From positions 1 to 11,815 of the forward strand of contig JAEXBC010000463.1 of NCBI GenBank assembly GCA_023457875.1: 11,815 nucleotides of DNA. Reading direction: 5' to 3'. Each line of letters opens with the position of its first letter. Position 1 is the first letter of the stretch. The position numbers and the translations under genes are program-made. Below the pieces are notes generated by a model. It had not been told where the DNA came from and searched no databases. It saw only the letters and a list, made by a program, of their open reading frames with translations. The stretch is from Bacillota bacterium. Lineage in GTDB: Bacteria; Bacillota; Clostridia; Lachnospirales; Cellulosilyticaceae. Shown here one piece after another: positions 1 to 7,411 of the stretch.

Positions 1-1093
1 CACTTGTAACATCCTCTATCTGATGCGTTAAGACATATACTGCTGGTTCTGCAAGTATTGTTACGGTTCCTAGTATGAAACCTATACCTACAACATATAC
101 CATATTAGCAGAAGATGCAATATTATATCCTATTACACTGCCCGCATCCATAAAGCCTGCATTGACACCCATTAAGAATATCACTAACCCTATAAAGGTC
201 AGTAGAATACCGAACAAAATTTTTCGAACTTCTCTCTTTGATAACTTAAAAGAGGTTTTTTGGAAGATAAGAAATAAAATAAGAATAGGTAACAGAGCGA
301 TCAGTATTTCTGGTGTAAGTTTAATCATTTCATGCAGGAAGGGCGCAAGAATCTTTCCAGAGATTTCCCCTTCTTCAAGTTGTCCTGTGATTTTATCTGT
401 CTTCAAAAGGATGTTCATAATCATAACAGCTATAATGGCACCTGTTGAAGCAATAGCAACTAAACCAAAACTGTCCTTCTCTGAAGCTTTACTATCCTTT
501 TTCATTTTTGAAACACCTATTGCCAGTGCTAAAATAAAGGGAACTGTCAAAGCGCCTGTTGTGGCACCTGATGCGTCAAAGGATATTGCCAAAAATTCAC
601 GCGAAGTAATACATGCTAGTAGAAAAATAATACCATATACCATGGTGAGCAATTTATATAAAGGAAAATTGTAAACAATCCTGGCTAGTCCTAATGCAAG
701 CATGACAGCTATACCTATAGATACTACTATAACAAGACTACCTTTAGATATCAATCCTGAGGAGACAGCATCCACTTGTCCTGCTAGTATGTGAAGATCT
801 GGCTCAGCAACGGATACAAAAAATCCAAGTATCAAACCGATTCCTACCACAAACCATAACTTATTTGTCTTGGTAAGTGATTCTCCCATATGATTTCCTA
901 TAGGCGTAATTCCTACGTCTACCCCTGCTAAAAATATTGCAAGCCCAATAATAACCAATATTGCGCCAATCAAAAATCTTGTAAAAACAGGTGTTTCAAG
1001 CGGTGTCAAGGTAAAATTTAGTATCAACACAAGAATGGTAATTGGTAATACAGATGATAAAACCTCTTTAAATTTTTCCATTAATACATTCAA
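1..1093 (-). CDS. DUF1538 family integral membrane protein (3' end outside window)
   Basis: This is a hydrophobic, probably transport-related membrane protein of the DUF1538 family; its substrate is unknown. The frame stays open for 364 codons from 1093 to the window edge, so the C-terminus is missing. It contains about ten membrane segments. Two halves repeat each other: residues about 40-107 and 291-361 share the pattern hydrophobic helix, G-V-(D/N)-x-G, then V-V-G-I-G-x-I-L-G, then A-E-P. This duplication is typical of the family. I chose the TTG at 1093 because GAGAGG lies 10 nt upstream; the ATG at 1081 is 22 nt from that site. The GNAT gene ends 52 bp upstream with no terminator between them, so both are probably on one transcript. 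Family assignment is from remembered motifs and is fairly sure; the function is not known. Confidence 0.8.
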   Translation of the reverse strand, partial: MNVLMEKFKEVLSSVLPITILVLILNFTLTPLETPVFTRFLIGAILVIIGLAIFLAGVDVGITPIGNHMGESLTKTNKLWFVVGIGLILGFFVSVAEPDLHILAGQVDAVSSGLISKGSLVIVVSIGIAVMLALGLARIVYNFPLYKLLTMVYGIIFLLACITSREFLAISFDASGATTGALTVPFILALAIGVSKMKKDSKASEKDSFGLVAIASTGAIIAVMIMNILLKTDKITGQLEEGEISGKILAPFLHEMIKLTPEILIALLPILILFLIFQKTSFKLSKREVRKILFGILLTFIGLVIFLMGVNAGFMDAGSVIGYNIASSANMVYVVGIGFILGTVTILAEPAVYVLTHQIEDVTS

Positions 1094-1103
1094 ATATTAT
1101 CAT

Positions 1104-1109
1104 CCTCTC
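1104..1109 (-). promoter_or_regulatory. Ribosome binding site that favours a TTG start for the DUF1538 gene
   Basis: GAGAGG on the minus strand is 10 nt from a TTG at 1093 and 22 nt from the in-frame ATG at 1081. The spacing supports the TTG, adding four residues (M-N-V-L) before the ATG-encoded methionine. Confidence 0.6.
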
Positions 1110-1145
1110 TTTTAATTAATTTTTCTTTTTGTGGTAGGTCTTTGT

Positions 1146-1931
1146 TCATAGGATAAAACGATAGTATGGTCTTTTCTTAAATAGTATAAAACCACATTTT
1201 TGAGCCAATCGGACTGATTCATGATTTGATTCAACATGATCCCATTGAACAACCCATCCCTCTCTAACACAAAGATTCACAAACTGACACACCAGCTGGG
1301 TGGCTACCCCTTGATGACGATATCCCTCCATCACTTCAATATCAAGTGGGATATACTGCTTATATCTCGATGAGCCAAATATAATGCCTATTATCTTATG
1401 ATCTAGCATGGCTACAATCGCTTTGCTATGGCTCATAAAATCCGTGGTGCTATTCCAGGAGTTTTCTATTCTTTCCATTAACATATTGGTATTTTTTATA
1501 TTTTTAGAACTGATATTTTCTAAAAACAACTCGTCAATTACTTGAATTTGATACATATTGGAAATATCTTTGTATGAATGCTCAATAGAATGGCATATGC
1601 GATAAGAATATTCTTCTTCCTTTGTAATTAATTTATCCCGAAATAGATCTAATAGCGCTCTACTTAATGCTTCCTCTTCAGTCGAAAACTCAAATTCATC
1701 AATCCCCATTTCACGCAAAGAAGCAAATATTGTTTCAAAAAAACGCCTAACAGGTTTTCGTTCCTCTGGATATATCTTACCAACCACCCCACAGCCACCT
1801 ACACAATAGGAGTAGGCCACAGCTAAGGTTGGCGGATCTTCATTATTATACCATGTTTTTCCTTTACTTTCACCTGCTAATATGCCCGAGAATGATGGAT
1901 TTTTATCATCTAATTGAATTGGTATCCTCAT
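1146..1931 (-). CDS. GNAT family N-acetyltransferase (PF12746-like)
   Basis: This is a predicted cytoplasmic acetyl-CoA-dependent N-acetyltransferase of 261 aa. The C-terminal GNAT fold is clear. Motif A is R205-H-Q-G208-V-A210-T, which binds the acetyl-CoA pyrophosphate, preceded by the beta-strand LDIEV. Motif B is N236-H-E-S-V-R-L-A...K-C-G-F. The N-terminal half (F-S-G-I-L-A-G, then P-P-T-L-A-V-A-Y) resembles the extra N-terminal domain of the PF12746 group, whose substrates are mostly unknown. Upstream ATG codons exist, the longest frame starting at 1964 inside the ClC gene. However, AAAGGGGAG lies 8 nt before the ATG at 1931, so I start there. The gene begins 19 nt after the ClC stop and is probably co-transcribed with it. 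Nothing visible tells the substrate. Confidence 0.8.
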   Translation of the reverse strand: MRIPIQLDDKNPSFSGILAGESKGKTWYNNEDPPTLAVAYSYCVGGCGVVGKIYPEERKPVRRFFETIFASLREMGIDEFEFSTEEEALSRALLDLFRDKLITKEEEYSYRICHSIEHSYKDISNMYQIQVIDELFLENISSKNIKNTNMLMERIENSWNSTTDFMSHSKAIVAMLDHKIIGIIFGSSRYKQYIPLDIEVMEGYRHQGVATQLVCQFVNLCVREGWVVQWDHVESNHESVRLAQKCGFILFKKRPYYRFIL

Positions 1932-1939
1932 TGCGCCTA

Positions 1940-1948
1940 CTCCCCTTT
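1940..1948 (-). promoter_or_regulatory. Ribosome binding site deciding the GNAT start
   Basis: AAAGGGGAG sits 8 nt upstream of the ATG at 1931, directly after the ClC stop codon at 1953-1951. It argues against the longer frame beginning at 1964, which would overlap the ClC gene by 14 nt. Confidence 0.7.
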
Positions 1949-1950
1949 CA

Positions 1951-2937
1951 TTATGATGGTTCATTCATTTCATCAAGTATTTCCTTTACTTTGCTCTCAC
2001 TATTTATATCCGTTAAAATAGTAAGATAATCTCCTTCTTTAATTTGGGTATCACCCTTTGGAATAATTCTCCTATCTCCTTGTTTCACCTCAATTAGTAA
2101 ACATTTTCTCGGCCAATTGATGTTCTTTACTTGAAGATTGCTGAGTTTAGACCCATGTTTAACAATTAGTTCTACTACAATTTTTTTACTACTTTCCTTT
2201 TTCTCCTGAGTATCTTCACTAGTGATCATATTTTCTAGAAGCGCTTCATAAACTGGTGGACTCTTCATTAAGTCAGCGACCACATAAGCTGTAATCGAAA
2301 CCACAGTTAAGGGAAGAATATGGGTAAACGAGCCTGTCATTTCCATTATCAAGACTATTCCTGTTATTGGTGCTCTAACAATGGCTGTAAAATATCCTGC
2401 CATCGCAAGAATAATGAAATGGTTAAATAGTTCCTGGTTCATACCAAAATAGTTGATGGATATTTTGGCAAAAATAGCGCCAACTGAAGCTCCTAGTACA
2501 ATCAGTGGAAAGAATATGCCTCCTGGGGCACCTGACCCAAAACTAATCATGGAAAAAATAAACTTGATTATCAAAATAACAATTAAGAACCCTAGTCCAT
2601 TCTCAAGTGTCAGTTCTTCTATGATTCTATGTCCACCACCTAAAACAACGGGAAAGAGGATTCCTAAAACTCCCGCCATTACAAAAGGCACGATGATTTT
2701 AGTTCTTGTATTGAGACTTTTCATTTTTCCATATAGTAACTTTGTTTTTAATAATACATCATTATAGAATGCACCCATTACCCCTAAAAGAACCCCTAAA
2801 AGAATGAGTATCCAATAACTATTCAAAGGGATTTCTTGTGTAATGGCAAAGTCAAAAATAGGAGCTAATCCAAAAAATTGCTTTGAAACAAAATCAGCGA
2901 CCACTGCTGCTGACATCATAGACAATAAAATCACCGG
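1951..2937 (-). pseudogene. C-terminal two-thirds of a ClC H+/Cl- exchanger with TrkA-C domain, after an in-frame stop
   Basis: This continues the ClC protein in the same frame after the TAA at 2940-2938. It holds the remaining membrane helices and two signature sites. G-G-I-F-F-P is the third anion-pathway motif (residues 138-143 counted from the GTG at 2934). P-P-V-Y229 matches the inner-gate tyrosine (Y445 in E. coli ClcA). After a short charged linker, residues about 250-323 form a TrkA-C (RCK_C) domain, ending in a pattern like I-K-E-G-D-Y-L-T-I-L. Such domains bind ligands and regulate transporters. No CBS domains are seen. Without the first fragment it lacks half the pore. It could be made by readthrough, or by reinitiation at ATG 2919, which has GGTGAT 10 nt upstream. 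I rate it as the broken 3' part of one gene, though expression is not excluded. Confidence 0.8.
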
Positions 2938-3510
2938 TTAAAAGTACTTGAAAATCTCTTCTAGCGCAAATATAACCCCTGCCATAGGTGCATTAAAAGC
3001 TGCAGCTAAGCCTGCACTTGCACCACTTGCCATAAGTATCTTTCTTTCTAGGCGCCCTTTTCCTATCTTTTTTCCTAAACCCTCTGCTGCGCATGCTCCA
3101 AGTTGAATGGAGGGGCCTTCTCTACCAAGTGAAAGCCCTCCTGCTATGGCTAGGGTTCCTCCAAGAAATTTACTACACAGCGTATGCAGCCAACTTTTTC
3201 TATTTTTAAAATGGCCCTTTAGTATTCCCTCTAGCTGAGGTATGCCACTTCCTGAAATCATCTTATCTCTCGTAACAAGATATCCTATAAAATAAGCCAC
3301 TAGGCAAAGTCCTATGATTGCAATTGGAAAAAACCATAAATTCCTTTTCAAAAAGCTATACATTCCAAAAGTAAATTGTTCGGCATAAGTTAACGTAACG
3401 CGATAAAGCACTGTAACGCTTCCCGCAGCTAGTCCAACCAATAGACTTTTAAAGACAATAAAAATATTTCCATAATCATGCTCTGTTAGTATCTTATAAT
3501 TATTTCTCAT
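2938..3510 (-). pseudogene. N-terminal third of a ClC H+/Cl- exchanger, ended by a premature TAA
   Basis: This 190-aa fragment carries the first ClC membrane helices and the key N-terminal motifs. G-S88-G-I-P is the central chloride-binding loop. G-R-E131-G-P holds the external gating glutamate (E148 in E. coli ClcA). E184-E185 falls where ClcA has its internal proton glutamate E203, indicating an exchanger rather than a channel. The protein stops at F190, exactly where homologues continue with a residue such as serine followed by P-x-x-L-L. One base change (TCA to TAA, for example) would explain the stop. A good ribosome binding site (GGAG, 9 nt before ATG 3510) and promoter remain upstream. 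A full read across the stop would give a protein of about 519 aa, a normal length for ClC plus TrkA-C. No sign of other decay is visible, so the mutation is recent, an error, or tolerated. Confidence 0.85.
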
Positions 3511-3596
3511 TTCATTTCACTCCAAATTCTAAATCCATGTATTCATGCCTATTAAGTAATGCTGATTTCACTTAACATAAATACTCTCATACTATG

Positions 3597-3625
3597 ATTA
3601 TAAGCCAATTCTCATAACCTAGCAA
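3597..3625 (-). promoter_or_regulatory. Sigma-A-type promoter of the ClC-GNAT-DUF1538 unit
   Basis: On the minus strand TTGCTA (3625-3620) and a perfect TATAAT (3602-3597) are separated by exactly 17 nt. Transcription would begin near 3590, giving a leader of about 80 nt before the ATG at 3510. The -35 box matches four of six consensus bases. Confidence 0.6.
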
Positions 3626-3652
3626 TCTACTTATCTTATATAGACCTACACT

Positions 3653-3694
3653 CATCAATGGATGTACGCTCTTATTGAGGATCATCCATTAATG
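3653..3694. repeat. Inverted repeat upstream of the ClC promoter
   Basis: Arms CATCAATGGATG (3653-3664) and CATCCATTAATG (3683-3694) pair at 11 of 12 positions around an 18-nt centre. It lies about 28 bp upstream of the -35 box, a usual place for an activator or regulator site. No T tract follows on either strand, so it is not an intrinsic terminator. Confidence 0.45.
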
Positions 3695-3847
3695 ATTAAA
3701 TAGGGCATAATATCTCAATTATTATGACTAGTATTGTTGGTATATAAATTGAAAAATAAATTATTCAAGGCAGTAATCTAGGTTATATCACTTTTAATTC
3801 GATACCTACTATCATGGATTTACATTGCGATAAAATCAAGAAGTTCC

Positions 3848-3877
3848 TTACTACACCAACAATAATTAGTGTAGTAA
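3848..3877. repeat. Perfect 9-bp inverted repeat after the hydrolase gene
   Basis: TTACTACAC (3848-3856) and GTGTAGTAA (3869-3877) can form a hairpin with a 12-nt loop, starting about 10 nt after the hydrolase stop codon. The position suits transcript 3' end formation for the UvrA-hydrolase operon. The stem is AT-rich and no run of T follows on the minus strand, so it is at best a weak or factor-assisted terminator or an RNA-protecting hairpin. Confidence 0.4.
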
Positions 3878-3886
3878 CATCTATTT

Positions 3887-4825
3887 TCACACGATTCCTT
3901 CATTTCTTAGCATACTTATGATACTGTCATATTCTTTTCCTCTGGCGGTAGGGGTTGCCTGTATAACGAATACCTGATTTTTTTCTGGTACGACAGTAAT
4001 ATTCTGTCCGCCAAAGCCTCTGCATCCGTAATAGTCTTCTCCTAACCACCATAAATACCCGTACTTAGGATTATTTTTAGACGGGGTAATGGCTTCTTTT
4101 ACATACTCTTGTGAAACAATTTGTTTTCCATTATAAATGCCGTTTTGGAGAAAAAGTATTCCTATACTTGCAAGCTCTCGCCCAGTGAGATTAGAGGACC
4201 TTTCATTTTCCCCACCATTGCCTTCTCCTGCCTCAGCGTAGCTATAGGCTATATTACATTTACTCTTCCACCATGGCCCACTCTGAATTCCCAGTGGCAT
4301 ATAGAGATTTTCATTTACAAAGGCGAATAGGTCTCCACCTACTACTTTATTAAGGATTGCAGTAAGTAAAATCACATCAAACTCACTATAATTAAACTGG
4401 GTGCCCGGTACATATCGCATATCCGTCTCGGCAATATACTCTACCCAATTGTCGCTTTTTCTTAGTAAAGAAAGCTGCGGACAATGATAATGAACACCGC
4501 CTACCCAATAAATCCCCGAGGTCATGGTTAAAAGATTCTTAATGGTGATACCTCGGTGGTAGGGATGAATCCCCTCATTAAATACATCAAGATACTTACA
4601 TATGGGTTCATCAAGATGCTTAATAAGTCCTTTGTCTAGACAAATGCCAGTAGTAATAGAAAGAATGCTTTTGACTATAGACCTAATTACATTTCTGCTT
4701 TCTTTTGTATAGCGATTATAGTATCGTTCAACAACAAGCTTACCCTCCTGCCATACAAGCACGCTATTTACTAGCCTATACCTATTGGCTTTTATAAATT
4801 CATCAATGATTTCCTGTTTGTTCAT
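3887..4825 (-). CDS. Beta-lactamase-fold serine hydrolase
   Basis: This is a 312-aa member of the beta-lactamase / penicillin-binding-protein-like serine hydrolase family (PF00144), which includes esterases, peptidases and amide hydrolases. The catalytic S49-I-V-K52 matches the SxxK motif. The second motif is Y146-S147-E148, where most relatives have Y-S-N. The third motif region reads G-F-G-G-Q (270-274), a common variant of the classical K-T-G, preceded by Y-G-Y-L-W-W. No signal peptide or membrane anchor is seen, so it should act in the cytoplasm, which argues against a role as a cell-wall enzyme or secreted beta-lactamase. Its ATG overlaps the UvrA stop as ATGA. AGGAAGG (4840-4834), inside the UvrA gene, is 8 nt before that ATG, so the two are translationally coupled. 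I infer a small-molecule ester or amide substrate related to the UvrA partner's job, but the substrate cannot be read from sequence. Confidence 0.85.
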   Translation of the reverse strand: MNKQEIIDEFIKANRYRLVNSVLVWQEGKLVVERYYNRYTKESRNVIRSIVKSILSITTGICLDKGLIKHLDEPICKYLDVFNEGIHPYHRGITIKNLLTMTSGIYWVGGVHYHCPQLSLLRKSDNWVEYIAETDMRYVPGTQFNYSEFDVILLTAILNKVVGGDLFAFVNENLYMPLGIQSGPWWKSKCNIAYSYAEAGEGNGGENERSSNLTGRELASIGILFLQNGIYNGKQIVSQEYVKEAITPSKNNPKYGYLWWLGEDYYGCRGFGGQNITVVPEKNQVFVIQATPTARGKEYDSIISMLRNEGIV

Positions 4826-7206
4826 GGCAAATACCTTCCTATAAGAGACTGTGGATTTTTCCTTAATTCCTCAGGTGTGCCCGTAGCAATAATTTCTCCA
4901 CCTTCTTTGCCACCACCTTTTCCCATCTCAATGAGGTAATCGCAATTTGCTAAAACATTTAAATCATGTTCTGTGATAATAACCGTATTCCCACATTCCA
5001 CAAGCTGATTCAATAATACTAAAAGTTTCTCCGTATCATACAAGGATAATCCTGTGGTAGGCTCATCTAGTATATAGAGCGCGCCCTTTCCTTTGTTTTT
5101 AGTAGTCCTATTACCCTTTGAAAGTTCCTTGGCAAGCTTAATACGCTGGCTTTCACCACCTGAAATAGTGGGTATGGATTGTCCTAGAGTGATATATCCC
5201 ATACCCACTTGTTGAAGGATTCCAAGCATATCGCAAAGATAACTGTCCTTATCAGCGAAGAAGTCTTTTGCTTCATCTACACTCATATTTAAGACACCAC
5301 AAATGTTTTTTCCCTCCAGTAAAATACTTCTTGCTTCGTCCACATAGCCTGTCCCATTGCAGTCGTCGCATAATAAGTCCATAAAGCTTCCATAACCCAC
5401 ATAATGATGGAGCATTCCCTCTCCATTACATCTTTTACAGCCACCATCCGAGTTTCTTGTAAACATAGATACCGTGTAGCCCTTATCCTTCGCCTCTTTT
5501 GTCATAGCAAAAAGGCTACGTATTCTGTCCATCATTCCCATATAGGTTGCTGGGCATGAGGTTTTGTTTCTTCCTATGGGCCTTTGATCTATGATATAGC
5601 AGCTTTTAATTTGCTCAGTTCCAGTAAGGCGCGCATCAGATACACTTACTGTTTCTTCTTCTGAATCGCTTTCCTCAATGATGCATTTCTTTTTCAGTAA
5701 TTCCTTCAACTTTGGTACGAGTGTGTTTGAAACTAAGGTTGATTTCCCACTTCCTGACACCCCTGCAATCCCAACCATTACCCCTAAGGGAATATCCACT
5801 GTGATATTTTTAAGATTGTGTAAATTTGCATTTTCAATATGAAGGCTACCTTGATTACCAGCTTTTCTATATGTCTTCTTAATTGGAAAGGCTACTGTTT
5901 TTGTTAGATACGGTGCGGTTCTTGAAGTCTTGCAGCTTAAAAAGTCCTTGTAGGCTCCCTCAAAGATTTTCTTTCCACCTTGTACGCCTGCCCCAGGTCC
6001 CATATCGATAATATAATCAGCATGTCTCATAAAGCCTTCATCATGTTCGACCACAACAACCGTGTTGCCATGATCCACCAATCTCCTAATCAATTTGATG
6101 AGACTTTGTTTTTCTACTTCATGAAGTCCTATTGTAGGCTCATCAAAGATAAAAATAATGGAGTCCATTTCAGCCATAATATATGAAGCTAGGAAAAGCC
6201 TCTGCAGTTCTCCTCCTGAAAGAGTGGGAACCTTTCTAGAAAGTGAAAGGTGACTTAATCCCACCTCCATCAGTCCAGAAAGTCTTTCAAGTATTTTATC
6301 TATCAATTGATTTTGCATACCTGCATCTTCCTTAAGAAAGGTATACATATCGCTAATGTACAGGTCTTCAATTTCACTTATGGTTTTTCCACCTATGGTT
6401 GTATGGATTGCCTCTTGTCCAAGGCCGTAGCCGTGGCACTTTGGACATCTTTTCGTCCCCACATAATCAAGCTTTGTTATCCAGGTTTCTTTGCCTCGGG
6501 AGAGCTGGTATTTATAGCTTTCCATAAGCCATGGGATGACACCCATAAATCCAGTTGGTCCTGAAAATCCACCACCATCCCCGTACTTAAACAAGTGAAG
6601 TTCATCCTCGCTTAGTGAACTTAGTGTTCTTTTTCTACTTATGCCACATATACGGTCAAATCTCATCGCCAAGTGGCCATAATGCGTTTGGTTACCATCA
6701 AACAAATTTTCAATACTTACCTCCATATTTTTAAATAGTCTATCCTCATCAATAGAAAAAATAGTGCCAGCTCCACGACATCTTGTACACATACCCATAG
6801 GTGAGTTTTTTTGAAAATTAGCAATTTGGAGTGGTCCTTGTAAACCGATGCCTTCCTCTATTACACCATAATTTGCAAAAAGTGCCGCAAGCATAGCTTC
6901 TATGTTAATTCTAGTACCTACAGTACTTCTTGGATTTGACTGTCTTATGATTCTCTGTTCTACTGCAACGGTTGGAGATAACCCTGTAATGCTATCAAAT
7001 AACTCTTTCTGATCAATGATAAATTGGGCGCCGGAAAAGGTTAAATATCTTTTCTTGCCTTCTTCATATAGGATATCAAAAGCCAGGCTGGATTTACCAC
7101 TTCCTGAAAGTCCTGTAATCACAGTAAGCTTATTTTTTGGTATCTTTACATCTACATTCTTCAGATTATGGATTCTCGCATTCTTTATTTCTATATAAGG
7201 ATTCAT
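4822..7206 (-). CDS. Compact UvrA-like ABC ATPase (UvrA2/DrrC-type)
   Basis: This 794-aa cytoplasmic DNA-binding ATPase has two fused UvrA-type ABC modules. Module 1: Walker A G-L-S-G-S-G-K-S (32-39), N-P-R-S-T-V-G-T (91-98), C140-x2-C143, C254-P-K-C257, signature L-S-G-G-E-L-Q (329-335), Walker B with D355-E356, and H388. Module 2: Walker A G-V-S-G-S-G-K-S (482-489), zinc finger C590-x2-C593...C613-x2-C616, signature I-S-G-G-E-S-Q (681-687), Walker B D714-E715, and H747. Housekeeping UvrA is about 940 aa. Here little sequence lies between N-P-R-S-T-V-G-T and C140, so the UvrB-binding region and the first Cys pair of zinc finger 1 appear to be missing. Known relatives of this shape (UvrA2, Streptomyces DrrC) are linked to tolerance of DNA-binding drugs; that role here is inference. 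Start: GAGAGGA is 8 nt before ATG 7206. The serine hydrolase overlaps its stop codon. Confidence 0.88.
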   Translation of the reverse strand: MNPYIEIKNARIHNLKNVDVKIPKNKLTVITGLSGSGKSSLAFDILYEEGKKRYLTFSGAQFIIDQKELFDSITGLSPTVAVEQRIIRQSNPRSTVGTRINIEAMLAALFANYGVIEEGIGLQGPLQIANFQKNSPMGMCTRCRGAGTIFSIDEDRLFKNMEVSIENLFDGNQTHYGHLAMRFDRICGISRKRTLSSLSEDELHLFKYGDGGGFSGPTGFMGVIPWLMESYKYQLSRGKETWITKLDYVGTKRCPKCHGYGLGQEAIHTTIGGKTISEIEDLYISDMYTFLKEDAGMQNQLIDKILERLSGLMEVGLSHLSLSRKVPTLSGGELQRLFLASYIMAEMDSIIFIFDEPTIGLHEVEKQSLIKLIRRLVDHGNTVVVVEHDEGFMRHADYIIDMGPGAGVQGGKKIFEGAYKDFLSCKTSRTAPYLTKTVAFPIKKTYRKAGNQGSLHIENANLHNLKNITVDIPLGVMVGIAGVSGSGKSTLVSNTLVPKLKELLKKKCIIEESDSEEETVSVSDARLTGTEQIKSCYIIDQRPIGRNKTSCPATYMGMMDRIRSLFAMTKEAKDKGYTVSMFTRNSDGGCKRCNGEGMLHHYVGYGSFMDLLCDDCNGTGYVDEARSILLEGKNICGVLNMSVDEAKDFFADKDSYLCDMLGILQQVGMGYITLGQSIPTISGGESQRIKLAKELSKGNRTTKNKGKGALYILDEPTTGLSLYDTEKLLVLLNQLVECGNTVIITEHDLNVLANCDYLIEMGKGGGKEGGEIIATGTPEELRKNPQSLIGRYLP
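4834..4840 (-). promoter_or_regulatory. Ribosome binding site for the hydrolase, within the end of the UvrA-like gene
   Basis: AGGAAGG lies 8 nt before ATG 4825. Together with the ATGA stop/start overlap (4825-4822), this indicates coupled translation of the two proteins. Confidence 0.7.
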
Positions 7207-7322
7207 ATTGATTTTCCTCTCACATTCTTTTAGTGTACCAACCGTACTTCCATAAACAAGTTAAAACTTTGCTTATTAACATCAATCTTTGCATACAGCT
7301 ATTGTGAAGTTGATAATGTATC

Positions 7323-7328
7323 ATTATA
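7323..7328 (-). promoter_or_regulatory. Possible -10 box for the UvrA-hydrolase operon
   Basis: Perfect TATAAT on the minus strand, about 115 bp before ATG 7206. The expected -35 position reads AACACA, a poor match, so if it is used it may depend on an activator. Confidence 0.3.
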
Positions 7329-7411
7329 GATAAATATGTTTTACCAACACATATAAGATTAACAGTATATGAAAATAAATGTTCTGTAGGTTTTGTTTTA
7401 TAACGTTTTAG

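Larger units (their letters stand above)
3511..3886. other. Intergenic region between the hydrolase stop and the ClC start
   Basis: No coding frame of convincing quality on either strand. It contains the ClC ribosome binding site and promoter (3625-3597), an imperfect 12-bp inverted repeat (3653-3694), and a perfect 9-bp inverted repeat just after the hydrolase stop (3848-3877). The 10-mer TATTGTTGGT occurs at 3732-3741 and inverted at 3855-3864, enclosing 133 bp. This could be a chance match or the ends of a very small decayed element; I see no convincing target duplication. Confidence 0.6.

Noticed and set aside
75..674. Long plus-strand open frame
   Set aside because: It lies wholly opposite the DUF1538 gene, has no sensible protein pattern, and the minus-strand frame gives a clear family match.
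2932..2934. GTG at 2934 as a normal start for the second ClC part
   Set aside because: No ribosome binding site at a suitable distance. If translation restarts, ATG 2919 with GGTGAT 10 nt upstream is better placed.
2938..2940. Selenocysteine or pyrrolysine recoding at the ClC stop
   Set aside because: The codon is TAA, not TGA or TAG, and ClC proteins have no known recoded residue here.
3732..3864. 133-bp miniature mobile element with TATTGTTGGT ends
   Set aside because: Only a 10-bp inverted match in AT-rich DNA, with no clear target duplication and no second copy in the window.
4822..7206. Calling this gene housekeeping uvrA
   Set aside because: At 794 aa it is too short, lacks the UvrB-binding region and half of zinc finger 1, and is paired with a hydrolase, not with uvrB.
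7235..7247. GTAC-N5-GTAC as a TetR-type operator before the UvrA-like gene
   Set aside because: Four-base arms are too short to support a claim, and no TetR-type gene is in the window.
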